A DNA stretch of 64,000 nucleotides, from positions 32,078 through 96,077 of the forward strand of contig MCGO01000145.1 of NCBI GenBank assembly GCA_002104985.1, written 5' to 3'. The notes beneath the pieces are model-generated. The model was given only the letters and a program-made list of their open reading frames with translations. It ran no database searches and had not been told where the DNA came from. This DNA is from Rhizoclosmatium globosum. Lineage: Eukaryota; Chytridiomycota; Chytridiomycetes; Chytridiales; Chytriomycetaceae. Of the stretch, positions 48,775 to 59,745 are shown piece by piece (the first letter of the stretch is position 1; each line of letters begins with the position of its first letter). A program made the translations under genes and the position numbers.

Positions 48775-49728
48775 TTATTGATAAATGAGACGGTTTAGAA
48801 TACAATGCAACGGCTCCCTTCTCAACTTAACTTGAGTGATTTGTGCCACTGCTTTGAAGATCAAGTGGTGGTCAGCCATACTTCCACGAAAAACTCGCCG
48901 CAAAATATGAAAGTCTTTCAAACGTCCGTTCAAAATTTCGTGTCTTGACGCCATCAGATTCAAGATATGATTTTGTATTCTCTCAGCTTGTGTGAGGGGG
49001 CGGCGCACTTTATTGTAAAAAACAGATGAATCAACATAACCTCCATCTGCTGCAAGCTTCTCTCCAGGTTTAAGGTGGGGTACAATAGAATGTTGAGCCA
49101 TTTTGAGGTCAGACCATTGCCCACATGGAACACCACCTGCAACAAACACAATCTTTGACGTAGCAATAGCAACCGCAACTTGGTAACGTAATCCCGCGTG
49201 TTTAAAATTGTGAGAGAAGAGTGATGGATCGAAAGGTCGGACCTCGTTAATTGGACAATCAGTACCATCAACATAGCAGCTGGGTCTAAGATTTCTCCAG
49301 TTGTCAAAGCGGCTCTCCCAGTCAATCTATTCAAATAATTATATTAGTAAACAAATATGTATAAACTCAACAATACACACCACATCCATTTTGTTAAAGA
49401 CTCGTACCATTTGCCAAATCTTGTTACGCCAGTTGGATGGAGACGTCTTGAACCGAGATGCAGATGACTGATCAGTGTTGTATTCCTTCAGCCAGTTCAA
49501 GCACCAAAGAAAGTGGACTTTGGTGAGTTTGGCGGCTTTCAATACGTCATGGGCAACCAGAATCCATAAGTCAACTGCAGACTCAATGGAAAGACCAAAG
49601 ACCGACTTGAAAGTGGCACACCAGACTCGGCGGTTCCGTTGGAATGACAAACTTGACAAGTTAATCAGTGGGGCAGCACGGTTAACCATCAAGGGTAGTT
49701 GAATGGTCCATTGTTCAGTTTCAGACAT
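48775..49728 (-). CDS. PIF/Harbinger-like DDE transposase (DDE_Tnp_4)
   Basis: Two exons (49728-49381 and 49326-48775, 54-nt intron) join in frame to 299 residues. The three catalytic acids of a DDE_Tnp_4/IS5-like nuclease are visible: VDGTDCPI, ADGGYVDS, and the Glu of SRHEILNGRLK. An N-terminal helical region with VWCATFKSVFG precedes the core. The frame is intact. Terminal inverted repeats were not found, so this may be an active element with diverged ends or a domesticated HARBI1-like gene. A divergent small gene at 50534 could be its second protein, as PIF/Harbinger elements usually encode a DNA-binding partner. Confidence 0.85.
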
Positions 49729-50533
49729 TTTGGGAAAGTAATGAGGTAGGGGAAAGGAAAAACAGCCTCTATTTATGTCTTTTCCGGTTCGAAAATTTTT
49801 TTGAAAAATTTGTCTGTAATTGGTTTTCGGGACGGGATTGGTTAGATCTCCAGGAGAGATTCAAGAATCCCGAAACGAAGCGGCAAACAAATCCCGAAAG
49901 GCGCGGGGAACGAATCCTGAACGGCGCGGGAAGTTTTGCCGTGGTGATCCGATCCGCAAAGCCTTGGATCGGGAAATCGGCTTCGGCACGGCGCATTTTG
50001 GATTGCCGCCCGGGATGGTGTCTGGTGCCACTGAACCAATTCACGAACCGGTTCATGAATCTTGAATGAACTTGAACCGGTTCCATGCAAATATTCTTAC
50101 TAATGCCAATTCCTCAACAACTAGATGAAATATGATAAATTCATTAACACTGCGTAATACTTCGTTTATTGTACCTTCTATTACTTAAATAAAGTGAATC
50201 TATCAAAATCGGATTTTATTGAGTATGGAATGAAAAATACCCATCCTTTCAGAATTTAAGCTTTGTGGAAAGTGTTCAGCAATTCATTTACTATTCATTA
50301 AACGAATCATATATCTTTTTTGGGGTGAATTGGTTCATTTTGTCATCTTCATTGTTGGCCGAGCTTCACCGATCTCCATTTCGAAACCCGACAAAAAAAA
50401 ATTTCAGGTTCGAGACGGGATTTGAACGAGCACGTGAATTGAACCAATTAAATCTCCATCAATGAAAGAAAAGGGTATAAAGAGACAGCTTTCCAGGAGG
50501 AAAGTTTCAAAAGTATCATTCAAAACAAAAACA
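49729..50533. promoter_or_regulatory. Repeat-rich region between transposase and divergent small gene
   Basis: About 800 bp, with two 10-bp palindromes GAACCGGTTC at 50045-50054 and 50074-50083 (29 bp apart), and imperfect direct repeats of AATCCCGAAAGGCGCGG type between about 49885 and 49935. A motif GAATTGGTTC near 50330 has an inverted partner near 50433. The local GC content is higher than on both sides. These could be binding sites for the transposase or its partner. Confidence 0.4.
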
Positions 50534-50967
50534 ATGAAACCTTCTTCTTCTACAACTCCTGCCAGTTCCTCTCGCCGAGCCACTTCCAACTTTGGTGCCA
50601 CGGAATTTCATGCCGACATTGAGGCTCAGGCTGAACTCGCTTCGTTCTTGCGCACTCTGATCGATGGTGACACAACTCCCAAGGGTACTGATGTGAGGGA
50701 CGCTTGTCCAGCACTCAGAAAGTACGAGTCCCCCACTTTGAACTCTAAAATTAGACAATTTTGGAAAAAATTGAAACGCGACAAGAGTGAGTATCTTTTT
50801 TAATAGCTTTACTTTTACTTACATACCATACTGTTATAGACTGGGATCCAGCTGATGATCAGCAACCCATGGTACTTGGAAATGTTGGATCCTCTGATTC
50901 TGAACCTCTGGAGCTTGAATTCTGGCTGCTATCCACTCTGGTGCAGTGCTTTGAGTTCCTTTCTTAA
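50534..50967 (+). CDS. Small protein divergent from the transposase, unknown function
   Basis: Two exons (50534-50786 and 50840-50967, 53-nt intron) join in frame to 126 residues. The N-terminus is Ser/Thr-rich. The middle (FHADIEAQAELASFLRTLID, and SKIRQFWKKLKRDK) is helical and basic, so DNA binding is possible. No Myb/SANT domain was recognised. An in-frame ATG at 50462 would lengthen it by 24 residues. The end of the second exon lies in the first copy of a 145-bp duplication. A role as partner of the transposase is a guess from position. Confidence 0.5.
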
Positions 50968-51150
50968 ATTGCAATCAGTTTGGAGGCTGTTTGGGAGTGA
51001 TTACCAATCCTGTTATAAATGCGACAGGATGGATATCAGCCCAGTTGAGACTCTGGACCTTGAATTCTGGCTGCTATCCACTCTGGTGCAGTGCTTTGAG
51101 TTCCTTTCAGGATTTGCAATGAATTTGGAGGCTGTTTGGGAGTGATTAGG
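50906..51150. repeat. Tandem duplication, 145-bp unit, about 1.7 copies
   Basis: The segment starting CTCTGGAGCTTGAATTCTGG at 50906 recurs at 51051 with few differences for about 100 bp and ends GGCTGTTTGGGAGTGATTA in both. The first copy supplies the C-terminus of the small gene. Confidence 0.9.
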
Positions 51151-52006
51151 TCACTATCTATTTAAGGGGCTGCAGTACTGAATGCTCTCCGTGTTTTTCA
51201 AGTCTGTCTGCTCTTGTTTGTGACTTCAGCATAAGAAGAGTTCCGTATCTCCAACAGCATCATCGGGCTTCAGACAACAAGCATTGAACGCTGTTTCCAC
51301 TTCTGGCAAAAGTAGATCTCCTCTGTTGTGCTTCAACAGCCTTACATACGATTCGAGGATTTCTGATTGTTTGTGTTGCTTAACATTGATTGTTTTATTT
51401 GATGCTGTCCTAGTCCCCATATAGATAAGAAGAAGAAAAAAGGGGAAATGGAAAATGAAATTCAAATTATATGACTCATGATGAATGGGGGGAGTCTTCG
51501 ACTCCCAGGGAGCTGCTGTGCATTTGGGCCATTTTAACTATTACAAGGTAGGTTGTAATTAAACTTAAAAAAATCGAGCTTTCAAAGCTCTACCTAACTA
51601 TCTTAACATTAGTAATGCGCAGTTCCAGTGTTACAAGAAAATGTCACAAAAAGTATGCAATCAGCGTTCATGATTCAACTGAAAAACTCTTATGACATTT
51701 TAGTTGACTGATTTTTATTGAACTGATTGTGTCTTTGGGTTTTGTCTAACATTGTGTATCCCTTCCGTGCTTCCATTTTGCAGTTTTTGCCAAACAGGGG
51801 GCACACCAGGAAACTTTAAAACTACAAAAAACAAAGGTCTCGGAGCGTCTCCGGAGCGTTCCGTGCAATGTCTCCCACGTGAAGAACCCTATTGCTCTTT
51901 TTTTGGAAGCAATTTTCGCAGACACAAAAGGACCTCTTTCGTTTTTCACCTGTCAAGTGAGTGGCTCACCCTCCTCTGTTGGCCTTAAAAGTAACAAACC
52001 CAATCT
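51151..52006. other. Non-coding region with hairpins
   Basis: No gene recognised in about 850 bp. Perfect short hairpins occur at 51490-51506 (GGGAGTC-TTC-GACTCCC) and 51576-51590 (GAGCTTT-C-AAAGCTC). AGGTAG at 51546 has an inverted partner CTACCT at 51590. A minus-strand frame at 51465-51226 (79 codons) matches nothing known. Confidence 0.45.
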
Positions 52007-53708
52007 ATGCATAGCCATGATCACAGAACTAGCGCTTGGAGCGGGACTGGGCGCGTCTGTGATAGCACTGACCTCATCGAGTACGTACTTGTTCACTTAG
52101 GTTTCAAAGAAGTAACAGTTGAAGCAGAGTCGAGCGCGGCCACGGAAGCCGAAGTACTCGCCTCAGTTGTTCGAGTGATGGAGGCAGCGCCCGGAGTCGC
52201 CGCAGTCGCCGCCGTTGTTGCTTCGAGTTCAAACAACAAAGGCACCAACGTCTCTTTGGCCGAGTTCGCAGCGATCCAAGAAACGAGCAGCGTCCCAACA
52301 AATCTTCGCCTCGACGCGCGCGACATTCGAACTCTGTTTGCGATTGCCGCGAAAGGCGCTCCGGCCCAAACCGTCTCAGTCGAAGCAATTGCAAATGTGG
52401 CCAACAACTTTGCGAAACCCGGGGCCGCGTACAAGGCTGCCACTTCGCTTGCTTCAACCCCGGCGATTGCTGTTGTCTATAAGCCACGCACAATCGACGA
52501 TCTGATTGGTGGACATGCTTCCCCCGCCTTCAAAGAGTTCTTCAAGTCTTCCTTCAACTTTGCTCTTGCCTCGGTTGCCGGTGCTATCGGTGCTACCTTT
52601 GTCTATCCTATTGGTACGCTGGTTGTTCTTGATGAGTGTCCCTTGTTGGTTGAACTAACAATGCACAACAGATTTGGTCAAAACACGTATGCAGAATCAG
52701 CGTGCCAAAGTCGTTGGAGAGACGGTGTACAAAAACTCGTGGGATTGTTTTAAGCAAGTCTTGAAGAATGAAGGTTTCGTCGGTCTCTATTCTGGTCTCT
52801 TGCCTCAACTTGTTGGTGGTGAGTGTCATTGCGTGCTTAGATACTGGGGATTCCAATTTAAGAACGAAAAGTGATGGAATTTGAACTGTATCGAGCGATA
52901 CTGAAGTGTGACAGTGCATCAGACTGTATTAGTTAAACGTCCCTCTTTTTGATTCTAACATTCTCCCTTCTTCTAGTCGCCCCCGAAAAAGCCATCAAAT
53001 TGACAGTAAACGATTTTGTTCGTCGATCTCTCGCAAACAAGGACGGCTCCATCAACCTCGGCCCTGAAATCCTCGCCGGTTGTATGGCCGGTGGTTCCCA
53101 AGTCATTTTCACAAACCCTCTCGAAATTGTTAAAATCCGTCTCCAAGTACAAGGAGAAGTCGCGCGGAAAACAGGGGCCCCGAAAAAGGGTGCTGTTCAA
53201 ATCATTCGTGGACTTGGATTGTTTGGATTGTACAAGGGTGTTGCTGCCTGTCTTTTGCGTGACGTTCCATTCTCTGGTATCTATTTCCCTGTCTATGCGC
53301 ACTTGAAGAAGGATGTGTTCCATGAAGGAAAGGATGGAAAGAAGCTTGCGATTGGAGAGTTGTTGGTATCGGGTGCCATTGCGGGTATCCCTGCCGCTTA
53401 CCTCGTCACTCCTGCCGATGTTATCAAGACTAGACTTCAAGTGGCGGCGCGATCAGGAGAGACTACTTACAACGGACTTTTCGATGCGGCGCGAAAGATT
53501 ATGGCTGAGGAAGGTCCAAAAGCCTTCTTTAAGGGAGGTGTTGCGCGTGTATTGAGATCCTCACCGCAATTTGGTGTTACTTTGGCCAGTTACGAAGTGA
53601 GTATTCCTTGTTTACTTATTTGTGTGGCGTGATTATCTAAAAACAACGTACTCATCCTCTTGTTACCAGCTCATCCAACAGTTCATGTCAAAGTACATCA
53701 CGGTCTAA
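52007..53708 (+). CDS. Mitochondrial aspartate/glutamate carrier-like protein without EF-hands
   Basis: Four exons (52007-52613, 52672-52818, 52977-53596, 53670-53708) join in frame to 470 residues. The C-terminal ~300 residues are a mitochondrial carrier with three P-x-D/E-x-x-K/R repeats ([45 protein letters not shown]) and [14 protein letters not shown], close to aralar/AGC1. The protein should exchange matrix aspartate for cytosolic glutamate in the malate-aspartate shuttle. The N-terminal ~185 residues keep only a distant trace of the calcium-sensing part and show no canonical EF-hand loop. The exact start is uncertain. An upstream exon may exist. Confidence 0.87.
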
Positions 53709-53859
53709 CTCCCGCTCATCTTACCATACCGTTGCTTCCTTTTTTCTTTTTGGGTTCTTTTCCTTTACAATTATCGTGTTCTCTCCAAATAAACGAACGG
53801 ACATTTTCAAACAGCTTCATTGTCTTCTTTAATAGATTCTCCACTTGGAAATACTTGTG

Positions 53860-54635
53860 TCACAGATGTACTCCATGTTCAGCATCAAACCGCCTCAAAT
53901 CCTCACTCAGAATCTCCCACTCCCTATTCTCGGGTATCGGAATCTTTTCCCACATTTCACTAAACTCGTCTCCCTTCACACCAACGCTCTTATTCCCTCC
54001 GGGTGTTGCAGAGGGCCCCCGTTTCCTTGCACCCAAGTCCTCCATACTAGGATCAGGCCGATACCACCCTTCCTCCCGCTGCCGCTTATGCCGATCCCTC
54101 TCCTCCTCAATCTTCCGCATAATCTCCTTTGTCGAGAACGCAGGCCGCTCCGTAATCGCCGGCGCCTTTGCAACCAACACGTCTACCCTTGATTCCACTG
54201 GATCCAGCACTTCCGCTGTAAACACGGACTTTGCGCGCCATGCTTTTATGCACTTTTTCGCGGCTGAGGCGTTGATGGGCTCGGTGTCTGGGATTATTTC
54301 TTGGAGAATGTCGTCGAGGTCGCGGGAGACGAGGTAGATCCAGTCTTTTTGGCGGCGCGCTCTGTTGCATTGTTGACAGATTGAGTCGAGGATGTATAGA
54401 AGAGGTCTGTGTTGTGTTTTGGTGAGAACAGTGTGTGAGTAGGCTAAAACACTCACAGTCGGTTGAGGGTTGGTGTCTCAATCATTCGCTCTCGGATACA
54501 GGCATACATGATTCGATAGTGTGGTCGATGTGCTTGTTTCAGGGCGTATTGGGTGATTCGTTGGATGGTCTGTTGTGAGTGGTTGTTGACTTGACCGAGC
54601 AGCTCCTTAAACTGGGCTGGTCCGATGTCAGACAT
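53860..54635 (-). CDS. CID-domain protein, Ctk3-like CTD kinase gamma subunit
   Basis: Two exons (54635-54457 and 54406-53860; 50-nt intron) join in frame to 241 residues. The N-terminal CTD-interaction domain shows FKELLGQVNNHSQQTIQRIT, LPLLYILDSICQQC and a later VLDPVESRVDVLV. The C-terminal half is charged (EEERDRHKRQREEGWYRP). This best resembles the gamma subunit of CTDK-I (Ctk3/Lsg1), which with Ctk1 and Ctk2 phosphorylates RNA polymerase II CTD Ser2. Other CID proteins (Pcf11, Nrd1) carry further domains that are absent here. Confidence 0.75.
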
Positions 54636-54848
54636 GAAGACCCTTTAAGATAAGGTTCTTACTTCTGCACTCAAAGCCTTCAACGCCATCCTCATTGTCA
54701 CTTCGTTCAACGTCACTCATCAATTTTTGGAAAAGAATCAATGTATAACAAACGTATAAATTAATCCCTCATCAGAACAAAATGAAATTCAAAAAAGTAA
54801 ACTTGCAAACACCACGACTTCGCACTCTTCTCATCCAATGCAACAGAA

Positions 54849-57800
54849 TCACAAATAAAACGGCCGAATCTCAGTGTGGCTGAATCCATTACCACATTTG
54901 GGGCACTTTCTTTGCCGCGAATTAACCAAATCGTCCAAACAAGACTTGCAAAACGTGTGCATACACTTTGTAAGAATGTGGGATTTGAAGTTGTTGCTGC
55001 AGCTGGAACATTTGACGAGAAGCTGTGGTGATTGAAACATCAGCTATCGTAGAATTCATCCAAGAAAACAATACCTTGAGATTCTCATTCTCTTGCTGAA
55101 GATACGAGTCGGCCATTTCACTCGTCTTTGGCTGACTGTCGAGTTTCTTCTTCAACACATCAATCTTTTCCTGTAAACGCCGCTGAGCATTTGCATCATC
55201 CGCGAGCAGTTTCATTTTTTCTGCGAGAATTCTTTCCGCCTACACAACGAAAGGGTAAGACAGAGCTTGATTCGAAGTACATTACATACCTCTGTGAACT
55301 TTGCGTGCATTTTCTCCAGCTTATCCATCAGCTCCAGCTGCTTCTGATTCAGCTCTGTGACCTTTTTGCGATGCATATCTGCTGCGACGGTTTTTGTCGC
55401 GAGGTCTTTTTCAAGTGAGTTCTGTAAAGCAAAAGTAAGTCTTCGTGGAAAGCAAACGAAAAACAAACCAGCTGCCCCGTCAACAAACGCTCGCGCTCTT
55501 CTAATCTGCGAATCTGCTCCAACTGTCTCTCCGACTGGCGCTTAAGGGCGATTACTTGGTTATTGATCATGTTGCGCTCTCTCGTAAGCTTCTCGCACTT
55601 CTGGTCGAACTTCGTTCGCTGAAAGAGAATCAGATACAACTGAGGAGGAAGAAACAACCAACCTCTGTGATTAGCTTCAAAATCTGTTCTTCCTTCTCGG
55701 CTAAGTTGAACACTTTGCTCTGGTTCTGTGTCTCCAAATCCGTCCAGGCCGCCGAGAGACTTTCAATTTCTTGGACAAGACGAACCTCACTCTGATAAGG
55801 TATGATGTGAGTCAAGGTCGAATGAAACGGAAAAAAGTCACCTTTTGATAAAAGTCGATTTTGATCTCTAATTCAGCAACGGCTTTCGTCGCCTCAGGGT
55901 TCACTGAAGCTAATTCTGACTTGACCTTCTCCAGTTCAGATCGGAGTTCGCTTTCAGAGAAAAGAATCTGGCAGATTTCCGAGTCAGATTCATAAATTAC
56001 AATCCAGAACTCACTTCTTGCTTTTCACGAAGATCGCGAGTGGTATTTTCGAATGAGCGTAGGAGCTGCTCCAAATCTGACACCTTTCCTTCCGAAATAC
56101 TGCGACACTTCAATTTAACCCCACGAACAACATCAAAAGAAGCAACGTACTCTAATCGCCGTTTGAGTTCCGAGAATACGTTTGAATCTCCGTCCGTCAT
56201 AGCATCAGAAGCGAAATATTCCCTCAAGAATCCATCCACATTGTTTCGCGCTAATTCAAGTTTCAGTCGTTCTATTTTGCTTTCAAGCTCTTGAATCTTG
56301 CTCTACTCAGCTCGTCAGTTCGTAAACTATCAGTAAATGATCCCCAAACCTTCTGCGATCCCGCTAAAAACATGATTTCTTTGTGATGATGGACTTCCAA
56401 CGACTCCTTCTCTTTTTGAATCTGCGCTGCTTCTTGAAGGCTGTCCCGATGCGTTCGAACTCGAGCCAGGTCAGTTTCCAGCTTTTTGAGCTCCCCTTCA
56501 AGCACCTTTCGTCGGTCACGTTCTTCAGTCTGTGAAGAAACGAATGATTAGGTCGATATGCACGGTTAAAATTATAGTCAGCCGGTCAGACGTACTTCAA
56601 TAGTATCAAATAGCTTCTTTTGCTCGGACCTCATTTCCGCAACTTCAACTTGAAGCTCATCCGCCCGCTTTTTATGCGTCAAGTATTGTGCATGAGTCCA
56701 CTCCATCCGCTCTTCCAACGAAGCCAGCACCGACTGTCGCACCAGTGTTTCACCTGGCTGGAACCCCTGTGAGCGAAGTAAGCAAACGAAAACAGTTTAA
56801 CGGCCCTTTATGGGACTTACATGGTTAACTTTGAACGCCTCAAATGCTTGTGCGAGTTCCGTTTTCTCCGCTACAAGCTGTTCGATTTCTTTCAAACGAG
56901 ATTGCGCCAAGGTTTCCCACTCGGAGTTGACAGGAAACGGATCATTCAGCACGACAGGTGGAGTGGCGCCATTCATATCCAGGGAAGTGCTGCTGGATCC
57001 AGCGGAGCTCAGCAATTGAGATTGAGGAGGCCCAATCAGCGCATCTGCGGGTTGAGGCAAGGGATGTGGCGTGGAGTCAAGCTTAAGTCGATCATACTTC
57101 CGTTCGATAGAGAGCTTCGCACTTTTCACCACTTCGAATTCCGACAAAAGATCTTGCAGCCTTTGCGACTGAATGATGGATGCGGATTTAAGTTCAGAGT
57201 TCTATGTTGGAGTGGTTGTGTGAGTTCATAGAACTGAGAAGCTGGGAAGCGAGACGACATACTTCAACCGCCAAAGTATGGCAACGAGATTGAAGTCGAT
57301 TCAGCTGGTCATTTGAGGAGTTGACACGGTCGGGAGACTGAAGGATGGCAACGACTTTGGCTATATGTTTGTTGATTTCCGACCGACTCGAATTAATTGA
57401 TTCGTTAGCCGTAGAAACAGATCCATCTTGCATAATCGTGCGTACGAAAGACGTGTCTGGAGGGAGTGAGCCCATGGGAGACTGCGACAGAATTGACACA
57501 TACCATTACGGTTTGAAACGTCTGTGTCAGCATCCTCTATTCCAGGTAACATCGATAAATCTTCGGAGATCTGTGGGTATAATTTGTTGCTGTTAGGATA
57601 ACGTATTTATGGTCTGTAGGGGTGGTTTAGGAGAGACAAAACGAAGGGAGTAACCACACACCTGCGAGAGACATTGCACGAACGATGTCAGACAGGCTTC
57701 AAAGTCTCGTTGCTTGGTTTCCAACGACTGCGACTTCTCCAGTGAGTCTTGATATAAACGGCGATACTCAAGCATCCGACGATAGATTGCGTTCTTCTGA

Positions 57801-58020
57801 AACGCCACAGTAGCGTCCTATCGTATCAACACAATTAAACTAAGCCGTGGAAGAGCAGCATCAGTACCTGGTCGCCCAAGAGTTCTGGTTTGGGATAGAG
57901 TTGGGTGTCCACCGAGTCCAATCCATCCACCAACTCCGTCTTGACATATTTTGTCGGCGGTTCGCTCTCTTTGTCTTTGTCCTTATCCACCGCTGGTGCA
58001 GGACGAAAGAGGCGCTTCAT
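54849..58020 (-). CDS. BRE1: E3 ubiquitin ligase BRE1 (histone H2B)
   Basis: Starts at ATG 58020 with MKRLFRPAPAVDKDKD and runs through about 13 exons, mostly long coiled coil with leucine heptads, to TAA at 54849. The C-terminal C3HC4 RING is complete (CSSC, CMHTFCKSC, CPKCG) and the end FSHTEIRPFYL is typical of Bre1/RNF20. With Rad6 it monoubiquitinates histone H2B, which promotes H3K4 and H3K79 methylation and transcription elongation. This functional link fits the neighbouring CTD-kinase subunit. Some exon borders between 55050 and 57800 were inferred from frame only. Confidence 0.92.
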
Positions 58021-58394
58021 TAGTTGCAAGCGGAACGACCTTTTTCACTTCGACAAAAAGAACCAACCACCAACTCCAACACAATCACCCGACGGCTATC
58101 GCCAGCCAGCCCAATTATACATTTACAGAATTAGCATTCCTCATATCTAAAAAAATGACATAGTCTCAGTATTTGAGTGGGAATTTTAAACCGTTCACTA
58201 AACTCCTTTGTGCTGAGAAGTAACATGACATACATACAGCCGCTATGAGCTGTGAAATATTTCCAACAACAAAATGACTGGTAACCAAATCGGAATGTCG
58301 TTGGCCTCTAAGTCAGGACCAAGTCAGGACGCACCGGTTCAAAACACATAGAGAGGAGAGGGTAAAATGGAAGAAAGAAAGGGAAAGAGATGAA
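58021..58394. other. Boundary region before the tRNA array, purine-rich at its right end
   Basis: No gene. From about 58345 it becomes an AG-rich tract that continues into the first repeat unit; the sequence shared with other units starts at about 58395. A short direct repeat AAGTCAGGAC occurs at about 58311-58330. Confidence 0.5.
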
Positions 58395-58496
58395 CGAGAG
58401 GGTAGAAAGGAAGAGGAGAAAGGGAGAGAGAGAAAGACGGAGAAAAAAGGAGAAAGAGAGAAGAGTTTTGTTTGTTTGTGTTTCCAATGCATGAAC

Positions 58497-58558
58497 GCAG
58501 GAATGTATTATGATTTGCCGTAGTTGTACTAACCTTTCTAGAATTATGGCATTCCTGC
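58497..58558. other. 9-bp inverted repeat in the array spacer (also in copies 2 and 3)
   Basis: GCAGGAATG (58497-58505) and CATTCCTGC (58550-58558) are perfect inverted repeats 44 bp apart. Both arms are conserved in all three units. Confidence 0.85.
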
Positions 58559-59175
58559 AGAATTTTGCTATTTTGTACTTGTACAATCACGCTTATTGCG
58601 TATGTTTGTTGCTTGTGCAAAACTCTGGTAAAGGAATTTATTTGTCAATCTAAATTATTACATCCATTCCTTAGTTTTTGAAATTGTCAATTTCTTGATG
58701 CTGTACTGCATATATGAGTGCATTATGCTTCTTTTTGGAATGACAATATAACTCAAGGTTACTGCCACTGTTGACAGATATGAGTTTGTAAACCCAATGT
58801 CAAGCTGTGCAAAGAGAACCAAACCTGCACAAATGTTATTTACTTTGTTTCTCAAGAAGATTGTGTACTCTGTGTTGTTATTGCAATTATATTTCTTGCA
58901 TTAAATGGGTGGATGCATTTGACGTGGAATGAAATTATTGTAAGGCAATTGCAACAGGGCTCATTTGACAGTAACATGGTTTGGCATAGATGTGTAGCAA
59001 TAACAGTTCTTATTCATTAAAAGAAAAGAAATTGGATTTGTTTTATTGGTACATTGAAATCAGTGTGAGAAGCATTGGTGCCCATTACAACTTTCTAAAG
59101 GAGTTGTCAATGAAATAATGTTTCTTGAGGGCAATGTTGACAACGAGGATACCTTATTCATTCCATCCTGCATCT

Positions 59176-59246
59176 GCAATGATGGTTTAGTGGTATAATT
59201 ATCGCCTGCCACGCGGTAGTCCCGGGTTCGATTCCCGGTCATTGCA
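59176..59246 (+). tRNA. tRNA-Gly (GCC), array unit 1
   Basis: A 71-nt cloverleaf with acceptor GCAATGA/TCATTGC and discriminator A. The anticodon loop CTGCCAC is in stem ATCGC/GCGGT, and the T-arm is CCGGGTTCGATTCCCGG. Confidence 0.96.
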
Positions 59247-59325
59247 GCCTTTTGAATATCTGCTTTTCTCTTCTCCTTTATTGTGTAGGTTGAGTGAGTA
59301 AAACAATATGGAAGGAATAAGAAAA

Positions 59326-59399
59326 TGTTCTCGCCCAGGTTCGAACTGGGGACCACCAGTGTGTTAGACTGGTGTGATAACCTACTACACCACGAGAAC
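59326..59399 (-). tRNA. tRNA-Val (AAC), array unit 1
   Basis: Acceptor GTTCTCG/CGAGAAC; anticodon loop CTAACAC in stem CCAGT/ACTGG; T-arm CCAGTTCGAACCTGG. It lies 4 nt downstream of tRNA-Lys on the same strand. Confidence 0.95.
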
Positions 59400-59403
59400 G
59401 GCA

Positions 59404-59476
59404 AGCCCAACGTGGGGGTCGAACCCACAACCTTGAGATTAAGAGTCTCACGCTCTACCGATTGAGCTAGCTAGGC
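59404..59476 (-). tRNA. tRNA-Lys (CTT), array unit 1
   Basis: Acceptor GCCTAGC/GTTGGGC; anticodon loop CTCTTAA in stem TGAGA/TCTCA; T-arm GTGGGTTCGACCCCCAC. Its 3' end is 4 nt from tRNA-Val. Confidence 0.95.
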
Positions 59477-59660
59477 AGGTGACAATGCTCTCAGATAAGT
59501 CTCCAGGAATATTGTTCTACATTTGCATTTCTAAGGTGGAATCTGTTGTCATCATAGATGGCTTCTGATTGCTCTCACTTCCTTACTACAGAGAAAACTC
59601 AACAAAACCTTCTCTCTGCCTTTCTTGCCTCCCTTAAGAGTGCATAACCTAACAATAAAA

Positions 59661-59742
59661 TGAACAGAGTGGGATTCGAACCCACGCCAATTGCTTGACT
59701 GCAACTTGAGTGCAGCGCCTTAGACCGCTCGGCCATCTGTCC
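59661..59742 (-). tRNA. tRNA-Leu (CAA), array unit 1
   Basis: An 82-nt type II tRNA with long variable arm, acceptor GGACAGA/TCTGTTC, anticodon loop CTCAAGT in stem CTGCA/TGCAG. No intron, although tRNA-Leu(CAA) has one in many eukaryotes. Confidence 0.95.
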
Positions 59743-59745
59743 AAT

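Noticed and set aside
51226..51465. 79-codon minus-strand frame as a gene
   Set aside because: No homology, promoter or splice evidence. It may be a remnant of a transposable element but cannot be supported.
52081..52100. A 20-nt intron near the start of the mitochondrial carrier
   Set aside because: GT..AG ends are present but 20 nt is far below the 48-nt local minimum, and the frame from 52007 needs no intron.
58345..58470. CRISPR-like or satellite repeat in the purine tract
   Set aside because: The AG-rich segment has no regular unit with spacers. It is simple-sequence DNA.
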